Assembly: GCA_014652975.1 (NCBI GenBank)
Contig: BMZV01000007.1
Location: forward strand, 1-64,000
DNA: 64,000 nt
Source of the DNA: Kocuria marina
GTDB taxonomy: Bacteria; Actinomycetota; Actinomycetes; Actinomycetales; Micrococcaceae
Direction of reading: 5' to 3'
Made by a program: the position numbers and the translations under genes. The first letter of the stretch is position 1, and every line of letters begins with the position of its first letter. Shown here one piece after another: positions 63,091 through 64,000 of this stretch. The notes below the pieces were generated by a model. That model did not search any database, was not told where the DNA came from, and was given only the letters and a program-made list of their open reading frames with translations.

Positions 63091-63771
63091 ATGAAGCGTT
63101 CGACCACCCTGACCACTCTGGCCCTGGCCTCTGCCCTGGCCCTGGCCGGCTGCGGCACCAGCGGCGAAGAGACCGCCGGTGAGGCACCGGAGACCACCAC
63201 ATCCGCGGCGGCCGGTACCGGGAGCACGGACACCGCCACGGCCACTCCTTCCACGTCCGCCCAGGCGGTCACGGAGGAGCACAACGACGCGGACACGATG
63301 TTCGCCCAGATGATGATTCCCCACCACGAGCAGGCCGTTCAGATGAGCGAGGTGATGCTCGCCAAGGACGATCTCGACCCGGACATCGAGGCGTTGGCCA
63401 ACAAGATCGTCGCCGCCCAAGGCCCGGAGATCGACCAGCTCAAGACCATGCTCGAGACCTGGGGGGAGCCCACCTCGATGGAGTCCGGTGGTATGGAGGG
63501 CATGGACCACGGCTCCGATTCCGGTGCAGGCATGGAGGGCATGATGACCGAGGAGCAGATGCAGGAGTTGGAGGCCGCCGAGGGCACCGAGGCCGCCGAG
63601 ATGTACCTGACCATGATGACCGCCCACCACCGCGGGGCCATCGACATGGCCCAGGAGGAAGTCGCCGAGGGTCAGAATCCGCAGGCCATCGAGATGGCTC
63701 AGAAGGTGATTGAGGACCAGGAAGCGGAGATCCAGGAAATGGAGCGTCTGCTGCAGCAGATCCAGGGCTGA
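63091..63771 (+). CDS. DUF305 lipoprotein
   Basis: 226 residues. Signal peptide with lipobox LAGC (about 18-21), a Thr/Ser spacer, then two helical ferritin-like repeats: MFAQMMIPHHEQAVQMSEVML and YLTMMTAHHRGAIDMAQEEV, each with MxxxHH. A Met/Gly-rich insert between them (GGMEGMDHGS) resembles copper-binding Met motifs. DUF305 proteins are common partners of copper exporters and may bind Cu outside the membrane. It lies 43 bp after the ATPase. Confidence 0.9.
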   Translation: MKRSTTLTTLALASALALAGCGTSGEETAGEAPETTTSAAAGTGSTDTATATPSTSAQAVTEEHNDADTMFAQMMIPHHEQAVQMSEVMLAKDDLDPDIEALANKIVAAQGPEIDQLKTMLETWGEPTSMESGGMEGMDHGSDSGAGMEGMMTEEQMQELEAAEGTEAAEMYLTMMTAHHRGAIDMAQEEVAEGQNPQAIEMAQKVIEDQEAEIQEMERLLQQIQG

Positions 63772-63833
63772 TATCTGCGGGTTCGCCTCGATCAGGCCTC
63801 CACTGTGCGCCCGGGGCGCACGAGTCGGGGCAT

Positions 63834-63891
63834 CACCGGCCACGGGCGGGGGCCTCATCCATCTGGATGAGGCCCCCGCCCGTGGCCGGTG
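63834..63891. terminator. 27-bp perfect hairpin, bidirectional terminator
   Basis: Arms of 27 bases around the loop ATCT pair perfectly, 62 bp after the DUF305 stop. It also faces the end of the minus-strand gene at the right edge. Confidence 0.75.
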
Positions 63892-63953
63892 GCAACCGGT
63901 GGGCCATGAGCTCAGTCCTCCGTGAGGCCAGCGCCTCGGTGCTGGCCCGGTTC

Positions 63954-64000
63954 TTAGCCGCGGCCGGCGAGCCAGGTGCGGAAATCGGCGACCTGGGCCT
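63954..64000 (-). CDS. C-terminal end of a gene cut by the window edge
   Basis: The minus-strand frame reads AQVADFRTWLAGRG followed by TAA (63956-63954). The rest lies outside. The short text does not identify the protein. Confidence 0.45.
   Translation of the reverse strand, partial: AQVADFRTWLAGRG

Noticed and set aside
1-64000. tRNA genes or prophage
   Set aside because: No cloverleaf with a convincing T-arm (GTTCRANNC) was recognised, and no phage structural, lysis or integrase gene was seen.

Overview
The window is high-GC (about 70%) actinobacterial chromosome. Operons are compact with many 4-base ATGA/GTGA overlaps, GTG starts are common, and DUF4870, TspO, PxpABC and LLM/CE1758-type genes are present. 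Together these fit the family Micrococcaceae. Kocuria is my best guess from protein style and gene content; this is recognition, not a database result.

Left edge (1-550): the minus strand carries what looks like the promoter and antitermination leader of an rRNA operon whose 16S gene lies outside the window. 0.5-12.5 kb is fatty-acid metabolism: an acyl-CoA ligase with a Ser/Gly-rich insertion, an acyl-CoA dehydrogenase, a FadB-type two-domain enzyme behind a perfect 25-bp operator, a TetR regulator, an SMP-30 protein, a thioesterase, a decayed second ligase, an SDR and a broken MFS/beta-lactamase chimera. 12.5-18.4 kb holds YdeI-like, SDR, a probable Fic fragment, a MarR/FMN-reductase/LLM-monooxygenase operon, and a mini solute-binding lipoprotein coupled to a CDF exporter. 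18.4-24.8 kb is a 5-oxoproline module: pxpA, a pxpB-pxpC fusion, a biotin carboxylase and a GntR regulator, all joined by 4-bp overlaps. Converging on it is an NRAMP-fold transporter that has lost the canonical metal site. The same operator-like palindrome lies before both units.

24.9-31.4 kb has DUF4870, a DUF3533 membrane protein with a divergent TetR, the C-terminal half of Kup, a CPBP protease and an NAD(P)-binding/TspO fusion. 31.4-36.1 kb is a branched-chain 2-oxoacid dehydrogenase operon (E1 alpha, E1 beta, E2) divergent from an Lrp/AsnC regulator. 36.2-40.7 kb has a degenerate polyprenyl synthase without Asp-rich motifs, LysE, a RutE-like nitroreductase, a MarR regulator and a class III CoA-transferase. 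40.7-46.0 kb is an amine/guanidine cluster: aminotransferase, agmatinase-type ureohydrolase, an internally deleted sodium:solute symporter and a ThDP enzyme. 46-48.3 kb is a remnant-rich stretch with a guanine-deaminase-like gene, a xanthine dehydrogenase fragment, and a secreted phospholipase-A2-like protein paired with a small membrane protein. 48.4-56.3 kb has a Baeyer-Villiger monooxygenase/hydrolase fusion, an acyltransferase and a NarL-type two-component system with a DUF4097-like protein.

Right end (56.4-64 kb) is a copper-resistance island bordered by a decayed DDE transposase. It holds a His-rich mini-protein, a BNR-repeat lipoprotein, a CopRS-type two-component pair, a CopZ-type chaperone behind a CsoR-like operator, a CopB-type P1B ATPase and a DUF305 lipoprotein.

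Two window-wide patterns stand out. First, many genes are decayed by deletion or nonsense (ligase, MFS, beta-lactamase, Kup, symporter, xdh). Second, the 11-mer GACGACGCCGC is strongly over-represented: 19 exact copies before 56.1 kb and none in the copper island.
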